Below, one piece after another: positions 1-11,959 of a stretch of DNA of 64,000 nucleotides. The stretch is from Okapia johnstoni (taxonomy: Eukaryota; Chordata; Mammalia; Artiodactyla; Giraffidae), in the NCBI GenBank assembly GCA_024291935.2, contig CM044316.1, positions 5,944,501-6,008,500 of the forward strand, written 5' to 3'. Under the pieces are notes generated by a model that was not told where the DNA came from, did no database searches, and was given only the letters and a program-made list of their open reading frames with translations. Each line of letters begins with the position of its first letter. Within the stretch, counting starts at the first letter, position 1. Position numbers and translations under genes: made by a program.

Positions 1-1830
1 TTTAAAAAGTCAACACACTAGAAATAGAAGGAAACTACCTCAACTTGATCAAAGGCATATATATCTAACATAATAATGAGAAATTGAAAGTTTTTCCCCC
101 TAAACTCAGGAATAAGGTAAAGATGTTCACTTTCAACAGGCCTATTCCACATGATACTTAACATCGTAGCCAGAGCAATAAAACAAGATAAAGAAATAGA
201 TTTGAAAGTATGAAATAAAATTCTTTCTACTGAACAAAATCTTATACTTCTTATATTCAACTATAAATCATTATTTAAATTTTAACTTTAATTTTTCTGC
301 TGGGCAAAAGCGTTAATGAAAAAAGTTGAGAAACTATCTCCCTGTGTGTATATATTTGGAGATAGATAGATACCTATATATATTAAAATTTGTTTAATAT
401 AGAAAAGCTGATTGGAAATTTTACATTGGCAAGAGAACTGAAATAGCTAAATAAGTTTGAGAAAGAAGAACAAAGTTGGAGGAATCACATTACATAATTT
501 TAAGACTTAGTATAAAGGTATGGATATTGGTGGAGAAAGACATCCATCAGTGAGCAGATAAAGGCAGCTTAAAATTATACTCACAGATACGGGTGATTGA
601 TTTTTTACAAAGGTTCAAAGGCAGTTCCATGGAGAAAGGATAGTTTCTTTAACAAATGGTGTTGGAGCGAATGAACATCCATCCATATGCAAGATCTGAG
701 CCTTGACTTCAGCCTCACACATTATACAAAATTTAACTCATAAGGTATTCTAGACCTAAATATAAGAGCAAAAATGGTAACCTTTAGAAGAAAACATAGA
801 GGAAACATCTTCATGACTTGGAATAGTTTGTAGACATTGCACCAAAAGCACAGTCCATTAAAAAAATTTTTTTTTGTTAAATGGGGGCTTCATCAAAGTT
901 AAAGGCTTTTGCTTTCCAAAACACTACTAAAGAAAGACAGGCTACAGACTAGGAAAAAAAATACTTGCCAGTGACATATTCACAGAGGACTTGTGTTCAG
1001 GATATATGAGGAACTCTAAAAACTCAATAGTAGTTTAAAAATAGGCAAAGGACTTGAACTTCACCGTTGAGATTGTACAGATGTGAAGTATGTTCAACAT
1101 CATTAGTCATTAGGGAAAAGCAAATTAAAACCATGAGGAGATGCCGTTTTGTATCTAATAGAATAGCTCCAATGAAAAATACTGACAGTACCATGTTTGT
1201 CAAGGATGGGGCACAACTGGAATTTTCCTGTTGTTGGATCAACTGCAAAATGGTGCAGCCACTCTGGAAAACATTTGGGAGTTTCTTCTGAAGTTAAACA
1301 TACACTGACCATATGTCCGAGCAGTCTCACTCCTGGGTGTCTACTCTAGAGAAATGAAACTCAGGTTCACACAGAAGCCTGTACACAAACGTTTATAGCA
1401 ACTCTGTTTATGATCACAGAGTATTGGAAACAACCCAAATGTCCTTCAACAGGTGAATGGAGAAAGAAATTTCGATGTGTTTGTACAGCGGAACATTTCT
1501 CAGCAATAACAAGGGTACCAACTGTCATCCCTTACAACTTGGGTGGATGTCACAGGCATTATGCTGAATCAAAGAAACCTGTCTGAGAAGGTTCCATGAT
1601 GTATCTTTCTAGTTAGAGGACAGTCTCCAAAAGACAAACCTATCATGTAGAACACCTCAGTGGTTGCCTAGGTTCGGGGAGGGAGGGTGCACAAAGAAGC
1701 CCTTGGAGAGTGTCATGGGGTGATGGAGCTGTTCTGAATTCTGATTGTGGTGTTGGCTACACAAATCAATATACGTGTGTTAAAACACATGGAACCATCC
1801 ACCAGAAGGAAGAAACACTTAACTTTTTTT
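1..1830 (+). mobile_element. Old LINE-1 fragment (ORF2 end and 3' region)
   Basis: The sequence follows the pattern of a decayed mammalian L1: ORF2-like text near 420-560 (a 'caaagttggagga' type stretch), then the 3'-terminal ORF2 wording near 1380-1460 ('aatgtccttcaacaggtgaatgg' type). It is full of stops and indels and runs off the left edge. It lies in an intron of SLC35E1. Boundaries are approximate. Confidence 0.6.
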
Positions 1831-2237
1831 ATGTCAGTTCTCTTGAAAAGCTGGATTGGCTGGATTGCTTTCCTGGAAGATATCTTTGCAAGCAGGCTGC
1901 CTTGTAAAAATAGCTTGTAAGTCCCTGTGGGTCACCTCAGGGAAGAATTCCTGGGAGAACAGGCCAGCTTGCCCTGAAGGCATTTCTGAGCAGGTCCCTA
2001 CTTGGATCTCCCTCACTTTTAAGAGGACTACATGATCCTTCCCTATCAGAGGGTGCTGGAGATAGAATCAGGCTGCTGCCCGAGGATTGCTGCAACTCCC
2101 TTCCTGGCAAGGCCACTAGCCACCACTGTCCTGAGAGATCCAGCTGTGTCCTCCTGTGTGAGAGGCCAGAGCAGCCTGGGAATTGGCCTGAGATCAGCCC
2201 AGGCTCTTTGAGGAGTTTGTGGTCCTAATGTTTGCTA
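1831..2237. other. SLC35E1 intron, no recognised element
   Basis: Intronic stretch between the L1 fragment and the BovB fragment. I see no exon, RNA gene or repeat I can name in it. Confidence 0.4.
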
Positions 2238-2915
2238 GTTGGTGTTCAGCCAGTCAGTTTTGTCCAACTCTTTGCAACCCTAGGGACTGCAGCACACCAG
2301 GCTCCCCTGTCCTTCACCATCTCCTGGAGTTTGCTTGAACTCATGTCCATTGAGTTGGTGATACAATCCAACCATTTCATCCTCTGTTGCCCTCTTCTCC
2401 TTCTGCCTTCAGTCTTTCCCAGCATCAGAGTGTTTTCTGATGAATTGAGTCTTCACATCAGGTGGCCAAAGTATTGGAGCTTCAGCTTCAACATCAGTCC
2501 TTCTAATGAATATTCAGGATTTTTCCTTTAGGATGGACTGGTTTGATCTCCTTGCTGTCCATGGGACTCTCAAGGGTCTTCTCCAGCCCCATAGTTTGAA
2601 AGCATCAGTTCTTCAGTGCTCAGCTTTCTCGGTGGTCCAATTCTCACATCCATACATGACTACTGGAGAAACTATAGCTTTGACTATATGGACCTTTGTT
2701 AGCAAAGTGATGTCTCTGCTTTTTACTACGCTGTGTAGGTTTGCCATAGCTTTTCTTCCAAGGAGCAAATGTCTTTTAACTTCAAGGCTGTGGTCACCAT
2801 CTGCAGTGATTTTGGAGCCCAAGAAAATAAAGTCTGTTACTGTTTCCATCTTTCCCCCATCTATTTGCCATGAAATGTTGGGACTGGGTGCCATGATCTT
2901 AGTTTTTACTTCTAG
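2238..2915 (-). mobile_element. BovB (RTE) LINE 3' fragment
   Basis: Read on the minus strand this is the 3' part of a BovB element: the tail resembling Bov-A ('gtccaactctttgcaaccc' on +), followed by the end of the reverse-transcriptase ORF. The peptide on the complement of 2613-2894 contains the RT C-terminal motifs seen in the fuller copies further right. It is truncated at its 5' side and inactive. Confidence 0.85.
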
Positions 2916-2992
2916 GCCCCTTTATTATGGTGGCTTCATTCTGGCGAGGGTCGGAGGGTAACATTTTGTTTTTTTTAGTTTTCATTTCCTTT

Positions 2993-3229
2993 TTTAAAAT
3001 TTTTATTTATTTTATTTTTGACTGTGCTGGGTCTTTGTTGCCACATGCAGACTTTCTCTAGTTGTGGCATGCCGAGCTTCTCGCCATGATGGGTGCTCCT
3101 GTTGCAGAGCACTGGCTCTAGAGCATGCAGGCTTCAGTTGCTCTGCAGCATGTGGAATCTTCCTGGACCACAGATTGAACTCATGTCCCCTGCACTTGCA
3201 TTCTTAACCACTGGACAACCAGGGAAGTT
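2993..3229 (-). mobile_element. CHR-type tRNA-derived SINE
   Basis: Reverse-oriented SINE. The tRNA-like head lies at the right end ('cttaaccactggacaacc', 'agggaag') and the A/T-rich tail at the left. It belongs to the cetartiodactyl tRNA-Glu-derived family found throughout this window. Confidence 0.8.
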
Positions 3230-3284
3230 GGCAACTAAAGTTTTAATGATAACATCATTTTCTGTTCGTTTGGCTTGGGATTGT

Positions 3285-3460
3285 TTTAAAGCACTTTCAA
3301 AACCATGATTGCACTTGGTCCTCATAGCAGCAGTGTTGTACAGACTCATCAGGATCAATCTTCCCCATTGCAGAGATGAAGCCAGAGAGGTTGGGCAGCT
3401 TGCGTGGGGGTTCTCAGTGATGGGGCAGACCAGAGCCTTGGGCTCCCAGCCTTGTGGGGG
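3285..3460 (+). repeat. MIR-like ancient SINE
   Basis: A diverged MIR core pattern: 'ccccattgcagagatgaag' followed by 'gaggttgggcagcttgc'. Family assignment is by eye only. Confidence 0.5.
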
Positions 3461-3523
3461 GAGTCTTCACACACCAGGGGCTGCCACCCCAGGACCTCCC
3501 CATTTGATACAATGCAAAATGTC

Positions 3524-4186
3524 TGCTATGGTTTGAATGTCTGTGTCCCCCTAAAATTCATATGTTGAAACCTAAACCTTACAACGTGATGGTGTTTGGA
3601 GATGGGCTTTTTGGAGGTGATTAGGTCATGAGAGTGGGGCCCATCATGAAAGGGATTTGTGCCCTTCTAAGAGACCCCAGAGCTTCCCTGGTGGCTCAGC
3701 ATCAAGAATCCACCCACCAGTGAAGGAGATGGGAGTTTGACCCCTGATCCAAGAAGATCATATGCCATGGAGCAACTAAGACCGTGCACCACAACTATTG
3801 AGCCTGTACTCTAGAGCTCACAAGCCCTAGAGCCTGCACTCCACAACAAGAGAAGCCACCACAAGGAGAAACCCATGTACTGCAACTAGAAAGTAGCCCT
3901 TTCTCCCTGCAAGTAGAGGGAAGCCCGTGCAGCAATGCAGACCTAGCACAGCCAATAAATATATAAATAAAATTATTTTTAAAAAGAGAGAAACCCCAGA
4001 GTTCCCTCACCACGTCTGCCCTATGAGGACCTAGTGAGACCCACTGAACCAGGAGGGCACTCACCAGATGTGGAATTTGCCAGTGCCTTTATCTTGAACT
4101 TCAGCCCACAGAACTGTGAGAAATCAACATCTGTTTTTTGTAACCCATCTAGCCTGTGGTACTTTGTCATAGCAGCTCAGACAGTT
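3524..4186 (+). mobile_element. Ancient MaLR-like LTR, split by a SINE
   Basis: Solo-LTR-like sequence starting 'tgctatggtttgaatg' and ending around 'actttgtcatagcagctcag', a pattern typical of old mammalian MaLR/ERVL LTRs. A CHR SINE (3681-3987) is inserted within it. There is no internal coding region, so this is a relic with no coding capacity. The subfamily is not assigned. Confidence 0.55.
3681..3987 (+). mobile_element. CHR-type SINE nested in the LTR
   Basis: Begins 'agcttccctggtggctcagc' and ends in an A-rich tail. It is flanked by an imperfect target-site duplication (gagaccccag at 3671-3680 and agaaaccccag ending at 3999), showing it jumped into the pre-existing LTR. Confidence 0.8.
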
Positions 4187-4538
4187 GATGTCCAGTATGT
4201 AGACCCTGCTCTGCTAACCCAGAGCCCTGACCCTCCCTGCCCAGGGACAGGGGAAAGCTCTGGTTCGTGTCATACTCTGCACCCCTTAAGTACCTGATGT
4301 CCCCCTAGAACCTCCACTTCCTTGGCAGGAATGGGTGGTGATTATTATTACTGTGCCATGCAGAGAGTCGTGAAGGACAGAGGTTGTACGTATAAAGCAC
4401 CTGGTATCACACGATGACCTGCCTGGGTCTGTTCCACTACCGGGAGTGTGACCCCCGAGAAACCACTGTATGTCACCCCTACCAGGGCAGGCGTGCTGTT
4501 CTGACCGCAGTGCTGTTCTCGTTCCCCCATCTCTGCAG

Positions 4539-4784
4539 ACCTATGTGTCCCAGTGGCCTTGGACGCTTCTGCTCCTGGCTGTCAGTGGCTTCTGTAACTT
4601 TGCCCAGAACGTCATCGCCTTCAGCATCCTCAACCTCATCAGCCCTCTGAGCTACTCGGTCGCCAATGCCACCAAGAGGATCATGGTCATCACAGTGTCC
4701 CTGATCATGCTGCGGAACCCAGTCACCAGCACCAATGTCCTGGGCATGATGACGGCCATCCTTGGAGTCTTTCTGTACAACAAG
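4539..4784 (+). CDS. SLC35E1: SLC35E1 penultimate coding exon
   Basis: Acceptor ctctgcag at 4531-4538 and donor gtgagt at 4785. 246 nt, 82 codons, phase 0 at both ends. Encodes the last transmembrane helices. Confidence 0.95.
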
Positions 4785-5484
4785 GTGAGTCTGGGCTGGG
4801 GGAGGCTGTCCCTTTGACACCCAAGGAGGCACCAAGCGTTGATGGAAAGGATGGAGCCTCACCAGGAACCAAGAGGCAGGGGTTCCAGCCCCCAGCTTTG
4901 CCACTGCCTGGTTTACGGTCTTGGCTCCGCTTCCTCCATTCTGGGCTTCCATTTTCCCTCATAGACGCCCCAGGCTCACGCCTCACTCTATTTGGCTCTC
5001 AGTTCTACTAAGGCTGTATTGGGAATTTCACTCCTTCCTTGCGAAGGTTCTGTGTATCCCCCTGTGAAGCTGTGGGGTGGCTGACAGGGAGGGCTGCTCC
5101 ATTAACCGTTCACTGGGCGTGCCCCAGCTCCACTCGGGGTGACACTTGTGTCACCTTGAAGGCCTCTGGGCCATGAATCTTGAGCCCCGCTGTGTCCTCT
5201 GAGTGCGTCCCAGGCACTAAGCTGATGGCGTCACTGCTCTCTTGACCTTGCAGACCAAGTATGATGCGAATCAGCAAGCCCGGAAGCACCTCCTCCCCGT
5301 CACGACAGGGGACCTGAGCAGTAAGGAGCACCACCGGAGCCCCTTGGAGAAGCCCCACAACGGCACCCTCTTCCCCCCGCACAGTGACTACCAGTACGGC
5401 CGCAACAACATCTTGACAGATCACTTCCAGTATGGCCGGCCGAGCTACCCAAACTCATACACTTTGAACCGATACGACGTGTAG
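4539..5484 (+). CDS. SLC35E1: SLC35E1, 3' end of coding region (two last coding exons)
   Basis: Two exons joined in frame give the last 158 residues of SLC35E1, a solute carrier of the nucleotide-sugar/triose-phosphate transporter (NST/TPT, EamA-like) superfamily, multi-pass and expected in Golgi/ER-type membranes; its substrate is not established to my knowledge. Exon 4539-4784 encodes three hydrophobic helices around [26 protein letters not shown] (the conserved family segment before the last helix) and [13 protein letters not shown]. Exon 5254-5484 encodes a soluble C-terminal tail rich in H, R, Q and Y, ending NRYDV and stop TAG. Both splice junctions are canonical and phase 0. The 5' part of the gene lies left of the window. 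Identification is from recalled family sequence. Confidence 0.95.
4785..5253 (+). other. SLC35E1 last coding intron
   Basis: 469-nt GT-AG intron. No repeat or RNA gene recognised. Confidence 0.85.
5254..5484 (+). CDS. SLC35E1: SLC35E1 last coding exon with stop
   Basis: Acceptor ccttgcag ends at 5253. 77 codons including stop TAG at 5482-5484. Hydrophilic C-terminal tail. Confidence 0.95.
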   Translation, partial: TKYDANQQARKHLLPVTTGDLSSKEHHRSPLEKPHNGTLFPPHSDYQYGRNNILTDHFQYGRPSYPNSYTLNRYDV

Positions 5485-8300
5485 AGCCTAGCAAGCTGGG
5501 CAGGACGTTCTGCCAGTCCTCCCCTCCATCCCCGCCCCCAGCAGCATCAGAAACTCCTGACAACCAGTGAATGTACAACCCAGCCAAGGGGGCATGGTGC
5601 GGAACCAGCAGAAGACCCTGGGGTTCCTGGCCCCCACCCCTGCCCAGGGGCAGCAGGAAGCAGACCCTGCCGTGGGGACCACCACCCCTGAGCTCTGGTG
5701 TTTCACGCCCGTTCTTCCTGGAGCCTTGTCTCCTGAGGGCGGCATCACTCTGGAAACCTTGGCTAGGTTTTTACCTTTCCGTGTACTTATTTCCCCATCT
5801 GTTCTTCAGAGTTCTTTTTCTGCTTTCCAGCCAGGACCCTCTCTGGAAAGGACACAGACCTCAGACTGGGCGAGATGCGCTTTGCAGGGAGGGTGGCAAG
5901 GAAAGGACCCTAGGGTGGTGCTTTGTGACTGGCCACTTTCTCAGGCAGGTGCAGGACTGAAGCAGGTGTGGAGCAGAGGAGTGCAAGGGTTATGAAAACG
6001 TCTCCAGCCACAAAGGTGGACTCAGCTTTGGGTCAGCCCCATGACGGTTTGCAATTCTGGCCAACATTCCTCAGTGCAGAGCAATTGCAATTGGCATTGA
6101 ATCCTTAGAGCCTAATTCTCTGACCCGCACGTCAGAGTTGGTGTGCCGACCGAAAGGTAAGGGTGGCTGCTGACTCCCGACTCTCTCTTCCTTTGCTGGA
6201 GTGGAATGACTCTCCTCTCTGAGCAGCGAGAAGGATCATTCAAAATCATGTTCAGCATTTCAAGCTCAACTAAAATACTCACTTTGTTTTCTCATAAGCC
6301 TTCAACACTCTGTGTTTAACAGGATATCTGGTGAGGAGATGTTGGTTTTATGAGGATCTTACATTTTTCTAGGGCATATTTTGTAGTTGTCTGTGTTTTT
6401 CGCCTCGGTCCCCCACCCCTCACCCCCCTCTTAAGGGATGCATGCAGACTGGCTTATGGTTGGAAACCCCTTTGGTTTTTAAACGTTTAAAAACAAGAAA
6501 GGTTGCTGGCGATGCCTGTCTTGGCACATGTCTGCATTTAGTAGGAAGAAATGAAGTGTTGTGAAGCGCTTTTCTAGTGACCACAACCTCTGAAAGTGAG
6601 ATGAATCAAGAATGTCATCTCCATACTTTTGTCACAGGGCTTGGTGCTCTGATTCCGTTAGCTGCTCTAGCAGTGTTTCCGTCAGGATCTGAATCACGTC
6701 CCAGGGAAGGGGCAAGCACCAGGCTAGGATTTGGTTTGCCAAATCAGTCTTTGGTCAGGAAGTTTGGGTTTTAGCAGAATCACATCGCCAGAAAGATTAT
6801 GTGAGCTCTGAGAGTAACCCTTGTGCTGAGGTCCAGGTCGGGACACCTGGCATCACGAGATTGTGGCCTCAGAGGGGACCCCTCCCTTGACTGCTGGCTG
6901 CCTTCTTCCTTCTGCCCTGCGCCTAGCCTCTTGAACAGGCACTTGGCTTGATCAGCAGATGGGACCTCGGGTCACCTTTTACCTTCTGGCATGCGAGATG
7001 GTTCTCTGCTCCGAGAGGAAGTGCCAACTGTAGCTTATGCTTGACTCCTGTTTGTTTTCGGTAATTGGAACTTTGTACTTAGAGGTTACATCTTGTCGCT
7101 CGTGGATGGGCAGCTCCTGGAGAGGTCATGAGGTCGCCTTCTGGTTCGAGTTTAGTACCACTGGCCTCAGGAGAACCCGTTTGACATTGGCTTGCTTTTT
7201 ACTTACTTTGGCCCCAAGTTCTGGGACTATGCTGTGCGAAACAGGAAGGGGCCGCCCTGAAGGATATTTTTTGTGAAAGGAACTTGCTGAGTGCCTTCAT
7301 CAGAGGCAGTTAAGTAGTTGGACCTGCAGTTGGTCCACAATAAATGGGGATAATTTTGCATGGCAAAGAGATTACAGTAATTGTCTTTAGGATAGGAACT
7401 GATTCCTTGAACATAAAATTGAACTCCAAAATGAATTAAGCTTCTCTGCAGGCTTAATGAAATTTCTGAGGTTGCTGCAATTTGTGTATTTGTTTTTCCA
7501 AAGCAAAATCTGCTGGTGAGGGGAAATACCTGACTGGTTTCATTACGGTTTATAAATGAATAAACGGATATTTAATTCTGTACATAAATCTACAGTGAGT
7601 ACATACACTGGAATGAGACAATCATTCGGTCAGATCAGAAGACAAAGACATACTTTTGAGACTTGAAAGCTCAGAGCAGATGTTGACCTCCCGAAGATTG
7701 GTTTTCCAGCCACTTGCTGCCCTGGCTCAGCCCCCACTACTCCTACTCTCACATCCACATTTGCAGTTGGGTTCCTTCGCCCTCCTCCCTGCTGGGGTTT
7801 GTAACAGCAAATTTAGTTCACCCATCCGTGCTGTGGTCTGCAAAACTAACTCGAACCCCACCCCTTCATTTTACAGAAGGGGAAACTGAGGCTCAGAGGG
7901 CATTTTTAAATAGTGTTTGTAAACTATCTTGAGACTCAGTGTGGAATTTTTAAGCACCTTATTTTAAGTCATTCATTATTTGGGAAAATCAAACCCCTGT
8001 TACAAAGGAGAGAAGCCAAACAGGTTCAAATGAAGAAGCACCTGGAGTTTCTGAATTTTGCTGTGTATTTAGCACTCATCGTACAGCAGGTCCTGTGTTA
8101 TTGCTGGGACATAACCAGACCTGGGTCCCTTAAGGTCTAACAGCCTTAAGGCAGAGAACATTAAATTATTGAAGAATCTGAAAATCGTGAACTCTTTATG
8201 TCACCGTGTTTTCAGGGCTTTTCATGCTATAGATTGTTCTGCAGGAATGATACTGTGTATATTCTTGGATGGCATTTACCAAAAATAAATGATGGTCTCC
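5485..8300 (+). other. SLC35E1: SLC35E1 3' UTR (end uncertain)
   Basis: Sequence after the stop contains no further exon-like ORF. AATAAA signals occur at 7339, 7559 and 8284. Which one is used cannot be decided from sequence; 8284 is followed by a T/G-containing stretch. The 3' UTR is therefore about 1.9 to 2.8 kb if one of these is the end. Confidence 0.5.
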
Positions 8301-9240
8301 AGGGAATTAAGATTGGTCCCAGTTTGTCAGTGAAGGGCCCCTTCTGAGTCTGTCTGTCACCAGTGTGTCCAGCCACAGAATTTGTAAGAGGCAGAAAGAA
8401 CACACCCACTTGGTTCCCACATCCAGGTATACTGCAACCTTTTTATTTTTTCTGAGCCCAAATTTAGATGTGTGATTTATGGATTTGTGAGACAGTAAGA
8501 TAAAACTAGAAATTACAGTTAATGACGTGCCTTTATTGAACAGAATAACATGGAAAATCCAAGAATGTTGAAACAGCTGTGCTTATGCAGCATCTGTGTG
8601 AAGGAACAGTAGATAATACTGAGTACCTGATACAGGTGGGCTTTTCATACACAATTTGCCTTGCTACAGAAGAAAATGGGGCCCAGAGGGGTTAAGTAAT
8701 TTGTCCAGGATCACACAGCTACTGCAGTTTGCTTCCAATCCCATTTCCCCCCATATCACTCAGAAACCACTGCCAACAGAGAATTTCCTTTCATCACAAT
8801 GGATAGGTAAGTTTCTTCTAAAACAATTGCCTACATCCTTCTGTTCAGTGATTTACTGAGTGCTTAGGTGGTGCCAAAAACAGGAAACAGATACATAAGC
8901 CTCCTGCCCTCTGAGCACTCAGCTCAATTTCTAGATGTGTGACTAAGGAGCACACAGGTGCTGTGTTAGAGGTGGGGGAGAAAATGCTGAAGTGCAGGGT
9001 TATTTGAGGGGCACATGGGAATGTGCAAACATGCATTTTCAATTCATAGAATATTTTATTCACACATTTTTTAATACATACGTCTCATTTAACTATCAGA
9101 ACCGAAGAGGCAGATATTAGCCCCATTTTACAGAGGGAAATGACAACAGAGAAAGTCAGTCTTGGCCCACTGAACAGGGCTGGAACCCGAGTGTCAGACT
9201 CCAAGCCCAGGGCCCATTGCCCTGCAAAATAGCCTCAGGA
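7830..9240 (+). repeat. MIR-like fragments (three)
   Basis: Short MIR core matches lie near 7862-7900 ('cattttacagaaggggaaac'), 8665-8720 ('gtaatttgtccaggatcaca') and 9120-9190 ('cattttacagagggaaatg'). They are ancient and diverged. Between them I recognise nothing else. Confidence 0.5.
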
Positions 9241-10730
9241 AAGGCAGCGGTTTTTGTTTTTTGTCACCTTTGGCTCACACACTTAAAGATATATTCTTTC
9301 ATTTCACTCACCTGGGCCCCCCTGTGACAGTAAGACCCTGGAGGAGCTGTGATGTCCAGGTGACCCAAGCAGCTTTGCAGCTGTATGCTGCAGTTCCACA
9401 AGTAGTGTTACTGTCTTGTGAGTCAGGCAGCCAGCCAGGTTCAGGGATGGCCTCCTTGCCTGAACACCAGAGCTGGAACCCCCCTTCGGAGATGTCCTCT
9501 ACCAGACACTGGAATCCTCCTTTGTCACCCCAGGGCAGCTCCTTGGTGACCAGAGGTTGATTTGGTGACAGGCAGTCAGGCCCAAGGAATGCTCATTGTC
9601 TAGCACACGAAAGGATCTCAGTTCCCACAAGACATTCCTCCTGCCGTGGCTTCAACTTGTTGACCACATAGCATTCCCTTATTGCACAAGATGAGGCTAT
9701 AGCCATACAAAGCTATGGCTTTATTGAAACCATAGATCTAGATGGGCCTAGATTTCCTCAGTCAGCCACTACTTTTTTTAATAACAACTTTTATAGTCTA
9801 TATATAATTTTTTAAGTTTGGAAAAAAATATTAAAGCCAAAAGATTACCTATACTATACAGAGGTCAAAAAGAAGGGGACAGAGAAAACAACTTGTATAT
9901 AGATATAAAAGTGCTTGTGAACAGTTTATCTCTGGAAAGGTACACAGAAGCTGGACATAGCAGTTGCCTCTAAGAAGGATATATGTACTTTCTTCCAAAC
10001 TGGTATATTGCCCATAATATTTTGTAAGCTGCATTTTAGTAACATTTCCCCATGTTACTAAATATTCTCCCTTGATTCTGTGTCTGCTGTATATGGTATT
10101 AGAGGATGTGCTACAATTAACCAACCCCTATGGCTGCACCTTAAGTACTATTTTAGTGGGATAAGTTTGCACACGCTTCTGATCTAGGATAAATTCCTCC
10201 CAGCACATTTGCAGGACCAAAATGGGCATGCATATGGTTCTTAAATTCTTGCCTTTTTGTTACATGGGTCCCCTCAGCAACTTCATCTCACCAAGGAGTG
10301 TGCACTTTACTTGTTTACTTAAAGAGTTCTGTTTCTAGGTCCTTGAAGATCATCTCTGTCTGCAGCAGCCTCGACTTCTAGCAACTGTCTCTCTCCTGCT
10401 TTCTCCTGACAAGTGGATTCTGATTTGGCCCACTGAAATAAGCCTGGGGGAGGGTTTGTGATGCTTCAATTTTCAGTCTCAAACAGCATTTTGAACACTA
10501 TGAGATGAATGTATGATATAGTGGTCAAGGGTATATAACTTTTGGTGGGTAGCTGAGCAACACGAGCATTGAAAGTGCAAACCCTCCTACCTCAACACCT
10601 GTGTACACACTAAAATTTTTAACAGTAATTTAAAAGCACAACCAACCCAAGAGACTCCAGAGACTGGCTTCACTAAGGTATGGTAAATCCACACCACATT
10701 GTCCTATGCAGTCATTAAAGATGACCACAT
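9241..10730. other. Intergenic stretch, no gene recognised
   Basis: About 1.5 kb between the SLC35E1 tail and the next SINE. Sequence near 9860-10050 looks like a decayed interspersed repeat I cannot name. No exon, RNA gene or long conserved frame is visible. Confidence 0.4.
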
Positions 10731-10848
10731 GGGAACTTCCCTGGTGGTCCTGTGGTTAAGACTGCACTTCACAGCAGGGCCACGGGTTCAGTCCCTGGTA
10801 GGGAAACTAAGATCCCACATGCCTCGGTGCAGCCAACAAAAGAAAAAG
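10731..10848 (+). mobile_element. CHR-type SINE
   Basis: Starts 'gggaacttccctggtggtcc', has the tRNA B-box-like 'gggttcagtccctgg', and ends in an A-rich tail. Confidence 0.8.
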
Positions 10849-10889
10849 GGATACAACTTGTTTGATTCAGAGATCCTGTTAAGAAACTG

Positions 10890-11022
10890 ATAGTGAAGTT
10901 GCTCAGTCATGTCCGACTCTTTGCGACCCCACGGGCTGTAGCCTACCATGCTCCTCCATCCATGGGATTGAACCTGGGTCTCCCGCATTGTAGGCAGACG
11001 CTTTACTGTCTGAGCCCAGGGA
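10890..11022 (-). mobile_element. Bov-A2-type SINE, internally deleted
   Basis: Reverse-oriented Bov-A sequence ('gttgctcagtcatgtccgac', 'tttgcgaccccacgggctgt') with most of the middle missing. Flanked by a perfect 9-bp duplication aagaaactg at 10881-10889 and 11023-11031. Confidence 0.8.
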
Positions 11023-11118
11023 AAGAAACTGGTAAGTGCTGTGTATTTTCATCTCACGAAAATACACGTGTGCAACAGGGCTATGTCTGTAATCCAATCG
11101 TGGTGGATCACAGGTTAA

Positions 11119-11362
11119 CTTTCTTTTTGGCTGCACTGGGTCTTCATTGCTGTGCAAAGGCTTTCCCTAGTAGCAGTGCACAGGCTTCTCATTGTGGTGG
11201 CTTCTCTTGTGGAGCACAGGCCCCAGTGCTCCTGAACTCAGTAGTTGTGGCACAGGGATGCAGCCGCCCCATGGCACGTAGGATCTTCCCAGATTAGGGA
11301 TTTAACCGGTGTCCTCTCCACTGCAAGGCGAACTCTTAACCACTGGACCACTAGAGAAACCC
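11119..11362 (-). mobile_element. CHR-type SINE
   Basis: Reverse-oriented tRNA-derived SINE ending '...cttaaccactggaccacta'. Flanked by an 8-bp duplication caggttaa at 11111-11118 and 11363-11370. Confidence 0.85.
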
Positions 11363-11454
11363 CAGGTTAAAGCTACTTGATACAGGTCTTAACTGATACA
11401 GAGCAATCACACTATCCAGATTTCTGAGCATTATACGAAACAGAACATCTCCTT

Positions 11455-11740
11455 GATAGTCCCTCTGCCTGAAGTGTTCACATATCTGGTTCCAGAGTGG
11501 GGATCTCAATCAAACCTCACCTCCCAAGGGCCTTCTCAGATAACCTTATCAGCGTAGACAATGCTCTTCTCCCTTATCATAGTCTTCACACCCTTTGGTT
11601 TTCCTCAGTAACACCTTTGAGGTGATATATTTGTTTACTGATTTATGGGGTCTGCCTATCTTAGCAGTGGGCTCAAGAGAGCAGAGATTAGGTTGGACTT
11701 GTTCACTCTTTCATCCACAAGTTACATCCAACCTGCCTTT
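11455..11740 (+). repeat. L2-like fragment
   Basis: Pattern of an old L2 3' end ('gccttctcagataacctt', later 'tttgtttactgatttatggg' and 'agcagagatta'). Low sequence identity expected; called by eye. Confidence 0.45.
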
Positions 11741-11959
11741 CTGTGAACCAAGGATGGTATTTACAGGTGAACATTTGCAATCAACTGAGGACAGAAAGAC
11801 CGACTTGGAATCTTCAAAGAGCACTGCATTCTTCTCATTAGACCTATATTTTCAAAACTGTACTCAATTATTATATTTTAAATTCCACCAACAAGTACTC
11901 TGGACGTTTTTATCTTTATAAGCACCTACATAAAAGCCTCGTTTTTGGCTCTTGGCCAT

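Noticed and set aside
2506..2961. 151-codon plus-strand ORF
   Set aside because: It is antisense to a BovB reverse-transcriptase fragment.
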